64,000 bases of DNA from Ceratothoa steindachneri. Its lineage: Eukaryota; Arthropoda; Malacostraca; Isopoda; Cymothoidae. The notes beneath the pieces were generated by a model. It ran no database searches. It was not told the origin of the DNA and saw only the letters and a program-made list of their open reading frames with translations. The stretch's first letter is position 1. Each line of letters starts with the position of its first letter. The stretch lies in the NCBI GenBank assembly GCA_963969495.1, contig OZ018319.1:204833405-204897404 (forward strand). Reading direction: 5' to 3'. Positions 32,964 through 42,999 of the stretch are shown here, one piece after another. The position numbers and the translations under genes were made by a program.

Positions 32964-34065
32964 CTACAAGTTGGTTGGCACAAGCACGTCAATGGTAATT
33001 TGGTAATTTTTAAGCAAGTTCACGTAGAATAGCTTATTGCCAGATGGGATTTGGATCAAGTAGTCGACGGGACCGTGTCTCTCGATCACTGGAAAGGGGC
33101 CCTTCCATTCGCTCAAAAGTTGTTGTTCTCCGTGGGGGTAGTAAAAGGACTTCGTCACCGAGTTTAAATCTTCGTTCTTGGGACTTAGAGTCGAAGTAGG
33201 TTTTATACTTGCTCAAGTTTGTCTCGGCGTTCTGATGCGTGATCTCTGCGCACTTTTCTAGCCTCTGCCTCAGATCTAGGAAGTAAGCGTAGGCAGATTG
33301 AATTTCCTGGTCTGATTTCGAATTGAAGAAGAGCTCGTTTAGAATGCTGAGGGACTCCTTTAACATTACGTCCATACAGAAGCTCGAAAAGGGCAAAACC
33401 TAATGTGCGATGGGGAATTTCCCTGTATGCGAAAAGGGCTACCAGCAAGAAACGGTGCCATTTTCGGAGTTGTTCGGCGCACAGTATCTTAAGGATGGAT
33501 TTATGACAGCCGTTGAGCCTCTTACACATTCCGTTACCAGATGGGTGAAAAGGGGGTGGTAAAAAGGTGTTTTATCATCAGGAGCTTGCCTATGTACTCC
33601 ATCAGTTGCGACGTGAATTGGCAGCCACGATTAGACAGGATTTCCTTGGGTAATCCAATGCAGTAGAAGGAGTTTAGTGCGTCCGCGTCGGAGATGCTGT
33701 CTATATTCTTCAACGGCACGGCATCGGGGAACGGGGTGGCAAAATCCACTAAAATTAGCACGTGGTTGTGCCCTTCACTCGACGGGGGTTGGATGGGACC
33801 GATGAGATCAATTGCGACACGGGAAAATTGCCCTGAGATTAGGGGTCCTCTCTGCTACGGTGTGGGCTTAACTCGCCCTTTGACCGACAGTCTTTTGGCA
33901 GATGTCGCAAGAGCTGCAGTAGCGAAGGATTTCTCCATGGATGCCTGGCCAATAAAAATATTTGAAGAAGTTCTGGGTGGTCTTCCTGTGGGTAAAATGA
34001 CCTGAAAATAGGCTTTCATTGGCAGTGATTAAAATGTGACCAAAGTGAGAATGCGGAACACACAA
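32964..34065 (-). pseudogene. Ty3/gypsy integrase, frameshifted
   Basis: Reading minus from 34065: an HHCC zinc-binding region (FGHILI, GHFTHRKT, FYWPGIHGEI, CSSCDICQKT), then the catalytic core (AIDLIGPIQ, VLILVDFAT, a SNRGCQFTS block where the usual DRG aspartate is Asn), then a YREIPHRTLG and LLYGRN segment, then a C-terminal GPFPVIERHGPVDYLI block with VNLLKNYQ (GPY/F-like). The parts fall in several frames (33868-34065, 33534-33761, 33203-33529, 33034-33396, 32964-33158). The DRG change and frameshifts make it inactive. Confidence 0.85.
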
Positions 34066-34136
34066 TACTCGTGTCTAGAGTTTACCGTTTTCTGAGCATG
34101 CACTCTAAAGTAAGCCGTCCGTAACCTGGTAGGAGA

Positions 34137-34640
34137 TCACCTTGTCTCCTCGGGTGGCTTCTTGCTCTTTTGACTTGGCCTTAGGGAAAGGGGTTGGAGG
34201 GAATCGCAGTTATTTTGGTTCCTTGCAAAGTCTTCAGTCATTGCTTCCTTGAATTCAGAAGAACGTGAGGTTTCTAGATGCGAAGGCATCTTCGAATATT
34301 TTACCACTTGCGAACTTGTAACCACGGGTTGAGTCCCGGAGTCAGGGTGACCCGTGGGCACTGGCCAATGAGGATGGAGCAGAATTAATTAGGCGCATTA
34401 ATACTTCTGCCCAGCCAGTGAAGTACGAACAATCGATGTAGCACTTAACGATGGAGAACCGATTGGCGCGAACCAAGTATTCGTGCGCGACTGCAAATTT
34501 ATTATGGTCCGACGATGCTGGGGGATGCAGCTTATCCGACACTAATATGCAGCTGCACCCGGTATTCTCACAAGAATGGAGACACGGAAGCCATTAATCG
34601 TCCAGGATTCGAACTTAAGGCCTCCAGGGGCATTCTTATC
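34137..34640 (-). pseudogene. aspartic protease remnant and linker
   Basis: Minus strand: TINGFRVSIL, then a degraded D-T-G-type catalytic motif (ENTGCSC or VRIPGAA depending on frame), then ILVSDKLHPPASSDHN and KCYIDCSYFTGWAEV. This fits a retroelement protease followed by a poorly conserved linker (34137-34361) leading straight into integrase with no RT between. A tRNA-like B box seen here on minus is accounted for by this coding sequence. Confidence 0.6.
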
Positions 34641-34739
34641 AAACTAGAAGCTTACCTGGTGGCCGCCGGGACTTGAGATAATCAGGGGAGGAGAAGATTC
34701 CGATGGTGTTGACGGAGGCGCAGATGTGGCACAGATCTG

Positions 34740-35811
34740 GTGTATCTGGTGAGAAGAGTTATTCATGAACTGAGAGTTCTGGGGGCAGGTTGTTTCCACG
34801 TGGCCTTCCACACTACAGGAAAAACAAATAATGGGTCTCCTCGGAAAAGATGACGTATGGGGGCTTGAAGAGAACGGTATAATATCCAGGTGTTCAGACG
34901 AAAAGAGTGGTTTCGGATTCTACGGCCCAGTTGCCTTGGCAAACTTGCTTCCATTTTGCAGAATGAACTTACCTTTGTTTGGCTTAGGACTTGGGAAAAG
35001 GAGGGCCGTTTTCTTCCTCTCTTTCGGATAAAAGTTGTGGCTTGCTGAATAAATGCCGGCCTTTTCTGTGCACTTCTTGAATGTGATGCATCGCCGGTTT
35101 TAACGAAAGATCTGATTTCAGCCGGAATTGCAGCCAATAACTGGTCTCTCAAGAAGAAGTCAACGAGGGCATCGTAGTCATGCGGTATTTTAGAACCATC
35201 GAGCCAAAAGTTAAGGGGACGCTGGGGGTGTACCCAAACTGTCTGTATGTTTGGCCTGCCTGAAGGCTGGCATGTCTGAATTTGGATAGGTAAAAGTCTG
35301 GGGTCGGTAAGGTCGAATAATCAGTTGTTGCCTCCAAGGGGAGTGATATGAATATATCTCAGAGTTGGGAATTTAGCTAGGGCAACAATTGAGCCACTCT
35401 ATCTGCCTCGATGTCCCAATGGTTGATCTCAAATATTTTCTCAAAGTGGAGTAAGAAGGCTCCTAAATCCTCGCCTTCCTTGAAAACCAGAAGTTTAACA
35501 GACGCGGTACGGGGAGCTTCGGACCTCGAGCTGATGGACAGCGTTTGGTTTCTTGTCCTACTCATTTCAAGTAAATGACGGCGGATTCTTTCCCTTTTCC
35601 CCGTTATACTCTTTCTCTTCTTTCTTCTCGTTCCTTCTCTACTCTTTCTCTTTTTTCTTCTTATTTCTTTTCTTCCCTTTTTCTTTTTTCTTCTCGTTTC
35701 CTCTAATCTTTCTCTTTGTCTTTTCTCTTTTCTTTCGGTTTTTTCCTCCTCTTGCATATTAGCTAGGAGGTCCTTGCCATTGAGCCCAAGCGATTTTCCT
35801 TGCGCGCCAGA
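34740..35811 (-). pseudogene. gag-like protein, frameshifted
   Basis: Starts on minus around 35811 with a GKSLGLNGKDLLANMQ frame, has a long Lys/Arg/Glu-rich, probably coiled-coil region (35560-35757), then the KLLVFKEGEDLGAFLLHFEK block, RDQLLAAIPAEIRSF near 35150, and a CX2CX4HX4C zinc knuckle (CFSCSVEGHVETTC) near 34780-34825. Frameshifts separate 35377-35757, 35149-35337 and 34763-35152. The gag frame abuts the right LTR fragment directly, with no leader or primer-binding site. Confidence 0.75.
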
Positions 35812-36052
35812 GGGGAGGGGATATTCTCGGCGAGCATCACAGGCTCGCGCGATAGTCCTCGACGCCCTAAGCTAGCGCCAATCAGGCGATGCGACGGGAT
35901 AGAAGGGCAACCCAACACGGATCACACTGTCGCGCGACTTTCTGGCTGCTTCCTTGGGGCTGTCTCTGCGTGCATGTGCATCTTTTCTCAGGCGCCATAG
36001 GTAGACGTTTGGTTCTAGAGGGGGGAGGGGGAATAACCTTCTCTCTCTGACA
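35812..36052 (-). repeat. LTR 5' fragment, minus orientation
   Basis: On the minus strand it starts TGTCAGAGAGAGAAGG and matches the first about 240 bp of the left LTR, including AGAAAAGATGCAC, GGGTTGC, CATCGCCTGAT and GATGCTCGCCGAGAATATCC. Similarity stops at CTGGCGCGC (CTGGTGCGC in the left copy), where gag coding begins. R, U5 and the primer-binding site are missing. Confidence 0.8.
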
Positions 36053-36617
36053 CACATAGATCATGATAATTTCCGAAAAGATTAGAATATGTGTAGGCAA
36101 ATATTATACACAGTCAACTTAGAAAAAGATATAAGTCTGAAACCTTTTGAGCAGTGCACGAGCGCCAAAAGCCGCGAATAGGGTTCTAGGATACATTTTG
36201 CATTTAAATATTAAGATATTATTCTACCCTTATATAACTCGCTTGTAAGATCTCATATGGAATATCCGGTACAATTCTTGTCTCCATACATATAAAAGAA
36301 CATTGTAAAATTGGAACGTATCTAGCGTCAAGCAACTGAATTAATTACTCAAATTCGAAATACATAGATTGTACGAAAAAAAAGATTGAGCACTTCAATT
36401 TACTTTCACTTCTGGGTCAATATATTGAAGTATTTAAAATACTAAATAGGTTTACTAATATAAATTATATATCAATATTTGAGCTAGATAACCGAGCAGT
36501 AATAAGAAATAATAAATTTCAAGCAGGTACACAAAAGATTTAGCCCTGCGATAGCAGTGAATTTCTTTTCGTATAAAATTTCACAAACCTGAACTACAGT
36601 AATTTACCTAAGAATAA
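36053..36617 (+). pseudogene. CR1-like LINE remnant, C-terminal part
   Basis: Continuation of 28885-30830 beyond the LTR composite: EKDISLKPFEQC, then LPLYNSLVRSHMEYPVQFLS, KNIVKLERI and RQATELITQIRNT, matching the region after FNVNKCKV in the related copy at 50350-51480. Stops and frameshifts are frequent. A minisatellite follows at its 3' end. Confidence 0.8.
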
Positions 36618-36755
36618 ACGTTCTTAACCCTGAGTTGCTCGTGGTCTTGTAAGTTCTTTACTCTGGAATGCTTGCGGTCTTCCACGTTCTTAACTCTTAG
36701 TTGCCCGTGTTCTTGTACGTTCTTAACTCTGAGTTAACGGTGGTCTTGTAGGAAG
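36618..36755 (+). repeat. minisatellite of the 24.2-kb family
   Basis: About four copies of a roughly 33-bp unit such as GTTCTTAACTCTGAGTTGCC followed by CGTGTTCTTGTAC. Same family and orientation as 24235-25112. Confidence 0.75.
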
Positions 36756-36789
36756 TTGTCCCTCTTACATTTATAAACATCGTCACATC

Positions 36790-37000
36790 TGTAATATTTC
36801 TTCGTATATTGATTATTCACTTGTCATCAGTTACTTGTCTCTTCGTATTCCTTCGTTCCTTTATTATTCCCTTTTTTATATGTATATCTTCGTTACTTCA
36901 TTATTCACGTCTCATCATTCCCTTGTCTCTTCCTATTTCTTCGTTCCATCATTATTCACTTTTTCATCATTCACTTGTCTCTTCGTCATATTATCATATG
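36790..37000 (+). repeat. tandem repeat, unit about 60 bp
   Basis: CTTGTCTCTTCGTATTCCTT, TCGTTCC, then ATTATTCAC recur in order about three times. Confidence 0.65.
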
Positions 37001-37174
37001 GTAATACCATACGATCAAATCTGAATACCATTAGACCACAACATCCTACCATTCCACTCTTTTCACCATCAATCACTCCCAGGTGGCTGCCAGATTAAAT
37101 CTAAAGACTTATGTCCCCTCTCAGCCAGACACCAGCCCCCCTGTCGATCCAAAAGCCCTCGGAAGGATCTGTGG

Positions 37175-37175
<1 letters not shown>

Positions 37176-37260
<85 letters not shown>
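37176..37260. repeat. (AT)n microsatellite
   Basis: About 42 AT units. Open frames crossing it are artefacts. Confidence 0.98.
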
Positions 37261-37263
<3 letters not shown>

Positions 37264-38329
37264 ACTCAAACTTTCTCTATCTTTTCCTCTTTCTTTACAA
37301 ACTTTCTACTTGATATGGCCTCGTTGCTATTGCGCTCTAAATTCGGCAGGGGGAACCCAGCAATCAATAATGAAGCTGAAAAGGTAATATCTTTAGCTTT
37401 CTAAAATCGTCTATCGTCACCCAAAACTCAATTCATCAATGCCCTTGCAAAGAGCAAGGAGCCAATTAATTGGGGGGAGGGCGAGAACATTCTACATGAG
37501 AACTAATATTGGTACGCGTTGTTTACTGGATATTTCGGGATCAGAGTCCTTAATTGGAGAATATAAAGTGTTAGCTTTCTGATTTATTGATTTTCAACTA
37601 ATCCCACACCTTTAAGAACCATTACTATGGCCCAGGTTGGTTCTTTGTTCATCTAAATTAATAGAAAAAAGAAAAAGAAAACGAAGTCGAATTATTGGAA
37701 GAAAAAACTTCACTTATAATTCCGAAATTACTTTTTCAATTTTGCCTTCAGGAGGGAGGAAAGAGGTGGGGGGAGTGAACTTACTGCAGGTCAAGGGTTC
37801 TAGTGCCCTCCTCCCCGTTTTAATAGGATTGTTTAAATGGAAAAAGATATTGGGTAGGAAAGCGAGCTGTTAATTTCAATGTCAACACAATCCACACAGT
37901 TGTCATTTTGGTTTAGTTCGCGGAATCGATTTTTTCACAGCTAATAAATGAAGACACACGATTGGTCTTCATGCTCTTGCTGCCATGTAAATATATGAGT
38001 GTGTTTATGCATATGTGTAAAGTTTTTCCCACCATTGCCTTCGAAATCGTTATCACATACTCAAAATTTCAGGAATTATTACACCAAGCAAAAATGGAAA
38101 GTTTTCAAAACAAAAGAGATAAAAATAATCTGCAAGCTTAATCCAAAGTAGAAAGGTCAGACATAACATAAACTCTAAGGCAATTTAGGTAATCAAATAT
38201 ATTTGGCGATAACTCTACTTATTTAGACAATTATTTATCCCAATTATTCAATGGTTGTGAAGTTATAGATTGTAAAATCTGCATTATGTAAATTAGAACA
38301 GAAAATGTAATTATCAAGATGAAAAAAAA
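37261..38329. other. no gene recognised
   Basis: No ORF above 100 codons and no recognisable domain. A short plus frame at 37637-37873 is lysine/arginine-rich and unassigned. Confidence 0.45.
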
Positions 38330-38625
38330 TTATTGAATGATAGACATGGCACAAATAGTAAATTTATTGAATGAGAGACCTGATACAAGATGTGGTAAAG
38401 TTATTGAGTGAGAGACCTGGTGAAACAAGTGGTAAAACTATTGAGTGAGATAACTTACACAAGTGGTAAAATCATTGTGTGAGACCTGAGAGACCTGACA
38501 CAAGTGGTAAAATTATTAAACGTGAGACCCTAAATAAGAGGTAAAATTATTACGTAAGAGACCTGTCCAAACAAGTGGTAAAATAATTGAGTGGGATACC
38601 TTGTAAAAGTGGTAAAATTAAGATG
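38330..38625 (+). repeat. minisatellite, unit about 37 bp
   Basis: About eight copies of a unit containing ATTGAGTGAGAGACCTG and ACAAGTGGTAAAATT. Unit length varies by a few bases. Confidence 0.85.
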
Positions 38626-40219
38626 GAGAAAAGTGTGAAGGTGAAAATTTAAAGAATAATCAATGAGAAAAAGTTATGGAAATTCAAGGGGTGTTGCACC
38701 AATCCTCCTGAACGTCAGGAGTTCGACTTGAGGACAGTTTCGACGCGCAGGACCCCACAGTGGGTTTCATAACGAGTTTTGTTAAGAGGTGAAAGAAATG
38801 TAAGTGAAAATGGGTTTTTAACTCATAGAAGGGTCAGCAAGAGGAAACTACTTTGAGCATAAGGACCAAGATACTAGGATGATTAGATACCATAATAGAT
38901 TGACGGTAAGGATTAGATTCACATTCGAAACACCTTACCACGTTCTTGTCTCTCTCACACAGTCAACTAACTTCTCCACCTTCAAAATAATCTGCTTTCC
39001 AAAATCTTTCTAGAACTAATTCCCCTTTAAACCTTTTTTAAAAAGACAACTAAAAACTAAAAATAAAATAACTAAAATTTAGTAAACCAAGGTTAAAAAT
39101 GGTGGATTAACCCCTTTAAGCGCGAGGACAAATATGGAATTACTGAAGTTGTGGTGACTAAGTATTGAAATCATTGAATTAATTGTTCCCGTTAACTTTT
39201 CCTAAACTCTGATGATTATACTTGTTTCATCTGAATTTCACCTAAATTTCATCCAATATTCTGTTTATGCCTTTGCTTCGCTTATTCAATTTTAGCAGTA
39301 AAAATCGTTTCAAGTTGAATGGTTTTACATTGCCTTTTATTCTCTCAAGCGATTAATATAACTCTTCTTTACACACATCATAACATTGCTATTCTTCCGT
39401 TAATCCAATAAATTATCTTTTTATACATACGGCGACTCATTCCCTATGGAGGTGTCGCTAGATGGTTGCTTAAAAGAAAATCGTGTTTATATATATCACT
39501 AGGCAATGGCTTCGCCCCCCTCCCTCGCCCACGAGGTGGGAGCTTCCGCTTCGCTACTAAAATTCACATTTAAAATAAAAAAAAGCAACCATGGTTAATT
39601 TTTTATAAATTTTCTGAACTTCACCATTTGTAATTCTTTGGGTTTTAAAAAATGCACAAAATTTAGATACCTATAGCCATATGCTTAGACAAATGTGTAG
39701 AACACAAAGTGCATTCTACTCCAAAACAGTATGCTTAAACGAAAAATGGATTGCACATTTGAGACACGCTACACAATTTCCCCGCGTAGCTGTTCACATT
39801 ATTGGAACAAATATGGAGAAATGTGGAGAGCAAAGTGAATCGCTCCAACCCTGTTCACTTTGCGTTGTACGTTGCATTACAGATTCTGATTCCAATGGTA
39901 TATGACTCAGTTAGTGTGTGGATGGTTCAAACTAAAAAAATTATGCTGTTATGGGTAAAAAGTGATAGCCCAAATATCCGTTAAACATCGTGAATATACT
40001 CATCAAAATGCAAGAGAGCAACAACTTCCAGCACATTCTTTACTTATTAGGTTAATAGATACATAACTGTTTACTTATATAGTTCTACCGATTCATTCGT
40101 TTAATTAGGTTAGGCTATGTTTTGTTAAGTTTTGAGACAATAACAAAATATGCAGTTAAAATCACATTTAGCAGCTCCTAGCAGCTAATGTTTGTGTGTT
40201 GCATCTTTTAAATGAGTGC

Positions 40220-40221
<2 letters not shown>
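38626..40221. other. no gene recognised
   Basis: Contains a C-rich patch at 39500-39550 (GCTTCGCCCCCCTCCCTCGC) and overlapping short frames at 39681-39984 without family resemblance. Confidence 0.45.
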
Positions 40222-40269
<48 letters not shown>

Positions 40270-40665
40270 AGAAAGAGCAAATATTCAAGTTCTACGGGTG
40301 ATAACAACCCCCACAGAGCTTTCGCTATATTTATTTTCTGCCTTTCAAAACAATTTTGAAGACAGAAAGAAAGGTGAAGAAGCCTTGTATTGCAGACTAT
40401 ATAACAGTATAGTGAAAGAGAAAATGTACGCGAATGAGCAATGAGACAAGAAACAGGAGTTTTTTGAGCGGTAAGACAAAAGGACATTAGAAGAACACTA
40501 GAATCAAAGAGAGCAAAGGACGGCACAATGAAGGCAACCCTTCACCGAGAAGACAGAAATAACGCCAGGGAAAAAAAGTTTGAAATTCCTGGCCGGGACT
40601 CGAACCCGGATCTGTTGATTGCCGGTCAAAAGCTCTACAGTTAAGATACCAGGCACAGTGACTCT
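40222..40665 (-). mobile_element. candidate tRNA-derived SINE with (AT)n tail
   Basis: On the minus strand the head (about 40660 to 40585) resembles a tRNA: CCTGG and CCAGG acceptor halves, an A-box-like segment ending in TGTAGAGC, a four-pair anticodon stem around CCGGCAA, and a T arm CCGGGTTCGAGTCCCGG with a consensus B box. The loop lacks the usual T before the anticodon. About 320 bp of body leads to an (AT)n tract at 40222-40266. The body end at 40268-40352 recurs at 40789-40870. A decayed tRNA gene is the alternative. Confidence 0.5.
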
Positions 40666-40788
40666 AATTTTCCCAAAGCATTACCCCATCAAACCTAGTA
40701 TCTCTCATATCTAGAAACCTCCAAGAAATTTTTATACCACATCTTCTTACCCCCCCTCAATTTAAAGGCTCATCCTCCATGTCACATA

Positions 40789-40870
40789 CAAAGAAAGAGC
40801 GAATACAAGTTATGTGGGTGATAACAACCACGATAGGGCTTTCGCCATATTTATTTTCTGCCTCTAAAAA
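40789..40870 (-). repeat. second copy of the SINE-body segment
   Basis: Shares AAGAAAGAGC, GGGTGATAACAACC, GGGCTTTCGCCATATTTATT and TTCTGCCT with 40268-40352, in the same orientation and about 520 bp away. Confidence 0.7.
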
Positions 40871-40927
40871 TAAAAACCCTCCTGTTTTAGTCTCATTACT
40901 CATTCGCGTCCAATTTCTCTTTATCTT

Positions 40928-40930
<3 letters not shown>

Positions 40931-40992
<62 letters not shown>
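40931..40992. repeat. (AT)n microsatellite, left of a Penelope fragment
   Basis: About 30 AT units ending where the Penelope-like fragment begins. Confidence 0.98.
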
Positions 40993-40994
<2 letters not shown>

Positions 40995-41582
40995 ACTGGA
41001 ACTCTGCCAAATTCCTTTATCATTCTGCTGATTTCACAAAAAGATATATTATCGAGTGTTCATTGATTGGCATGTTGCCTAATATAAATATTTCCCCTGG
41101 CTTATTTAAACTCGACCTTGTTTTAAAAAAACTTATACTAAATGAAATAACTTCATAATGCAGCCTGTTGTCACTCTTTATTAGTGTAATATCATTCGCA
41201 TCGCCTCCTCCACCACGTGTCTCTGTTGTGCTTGTGGATTAACTCTTAGCACTAAATGTTTTCGTTCTAATGATAATCCTTTAAAATGTTTTTGTTCTTT
41301 CACCCACCATTTCCATTCATATACACGGCGTTGTTTTGTATATATCGTTTTAGGAAAGCATAGGTCTGTTATTAGCTGCCTATTGTTCTTTTTATTTGTA
41401 TTTTCTGTCTTTTTTTGTGTTTTTCCATTGGTTTGTACTATGTGATGGGCGTTCCCTTCGTATCTTTGTACCCTATATAAGGTTGTCTTCTCCATTTTCA
41501 TGCTATTCCTTGAAAATGAATTTGCAAATATAGTTCGAAAGTGCTTGGATTCATCTTTTCATCTTGCTGTGAGTTAATTTTC

Positions 41583-41585
<3 letters not shown>
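40993..41585 (+). mobile_element. Penelope-like element 3' fragment embedded in (AT)n
   Basis: Begins inside the endonuclease C-terminal region: WNSAKFLYHSADFTKRYII, then LPNINISPGLFKLDLVLKKL with ILNEITS and a stop near 41157, in two frames. The 3' untranslated region runs to a TTCCTTGAAAATGAATTTGC block and GTTCGAAAGTGCTTGGA, ending at the next (AT)n. The same endonuclease subfamily is at 15822 and 62848. (AT)n on both sides suggests insertion into a pre-existing AT tract. Confidence 0.8.

Positions 41586-41645
<60 letters not shown>
41586..41645. repeat. (AT)n microsatellite at a Penelope 3' end
   Basis: About 30 AT units with one A insertion near the end. Confidence 0.98.
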
Positions 41646-41649
<4 letters not shown>

Positions 41650-42999
41650 TATCCTCCAGGATGTCTTTCCTGGCTTCATATAATTCAACCAACAACTCCT
41701 GCTTTCTTCTTTAGGCGTAACATGAACTTGTCACCTTTTTCTCCATTTCCATGACTGCTGACAACGCTGAGGGATCACGTGGGACTGAATAAAAATGTAA
41801 AAAAATCTCGAACAGAACTACCAACTTCGCCGCATGTCACAATTGTGGACTAAAAAATTGTGGTGTGCACCGGTACACAATTGTGAAGTGACACATTTTG
41901 TATTTAAGCATACGGCCGTTATATATTGATTTATGAACTTCACCATTTTTTTTTTTTATATTATAAAAGAATTAACTTTGATAAAAAAACATAAGTCATA
42001 ACCAAACTAAGATGAAATTATTCAAATACTCAAAAAAATCCCCTTCTTAAATTATTGAGTTAATGATGGTGATAACATCATTAAAGCATATTTTTTATAG
42101 AAAAACTATTAAAAGGCGATGTTTAGTATTATTTTTTACTTCCCAACTTACAGGAATTCTTTCAAAGAACCTCGAAAATAAATATATTAAGGATGGTTTA
42201 TGATATACTTATGGGATCATGTTAAGAATAGCGAACCCAATGTAAATATCGTTGAAACCAAACTAATAAACATACGCAATGTTTATTTTATTAATGAAAG
42301 ATTAGGTTAAATTAACTGGATCAATTTAACATCTCGTAAAAATTTAGTAATTGGACATCCTCTCCAAAGCTTTCTACTTAGGTTAGGTGTTTCTAACCAA
42401 ACTTAACTAAAACACCCCCTTGAATACTTTTGCTGTTCTTATTCTAATATTTTCACTACATCAGAACAAAACATGACTCTAGAACGTAGATCTTTCGCTT
42501 TAATTTGGAACTTAGTTGGTACATAGGCATTCTGTGATTGTCTATGGCCTTGAAAAGCGCGATACAAAAACTAATTACTATTACATGATCTGAGGAAAAC
42601 AGAATTAAATGAAACATTATATGTATTTCGAGTATGTACATGGAAATCATCTCCACTTATTTCTTTATTTTAACTAGGGATGATTTTCTCAATATATTTC
42701 GTTTCCCATATTTTGAACGAAAGGAGGAAAGATTTAAATGTAAAATAATTTAGTTTTCACATAAACTCCCGGAACAAACTTGTACATTACCTTAAGTTCT
42801 CAAGACTACGAACAAGAATTAGCTTTCAGGAATAAAGATTAGAAAGATAAAACAAATTGTATCGTTTTCATAACCACGTTTGCAACAACGCCCTGCAACA
42901 CAGCAATATTGCATAATATGGTACAAAGAATTATATTGTTTTCTCTCCATAACTTACATATATAAATATACAGAATTTTTTGGAATGTATGTAAATTCA
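41646..42999. other. no gene recognised
   Basis: AT-rich sequence. Short minus frames at 42456-42656 and 42839-43045 carry no recognisable motif. Confidence 0.45.

Larger units (their letters stand above)
30831..36052 (-). mobile_element. Ty3/gypsy-type element, Gmr1-like gene order, with inverted LTR fragments
   Basis: An LTR-element derivative inserted in the CR1-like LINE. CACAT sits directly before it (30826-30830) and directly after it (36053-36057), and the LINE frame resumes afterwards, so it behaves as one insertion with a 5-bp target-site duplication. Internal coding on the minus strand runs gag, protease, integrase, then RT and RNase H. Integrase upstream of RT is the order described for Gmr1-group Ty3/gypsy elements. 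The left LTR (30831-31548) points plus and has its primer-binding site; the right LTR fragment (35812-36052) is its inverted 5' part. All frames are broken. Confidence 0.75.

Noticed and set aside
34560..34680. tRNA-like B box (GTTCGAATCC) on the minus strand suggesting a SINE
   Set aside because: The sequence encodes the LKFESWTINGFRVSIL part of the retroelement protease in the expected position between gag and integrase, so the match is coincidental.
35553..35762. Plus-strand Phe/Ser-rich ORF resembling a membrane protein
   Set aside because: Antisense of the Lys/Arg/Glu-rich gag segment on minus.
40585..40660. Functional tRNA gene
   Set aside because: The acceptor stem pairs for only five bases, the D arm is poor, and the base before the anticodon is not T; a SINE head or tRNA pseudogene fits better.
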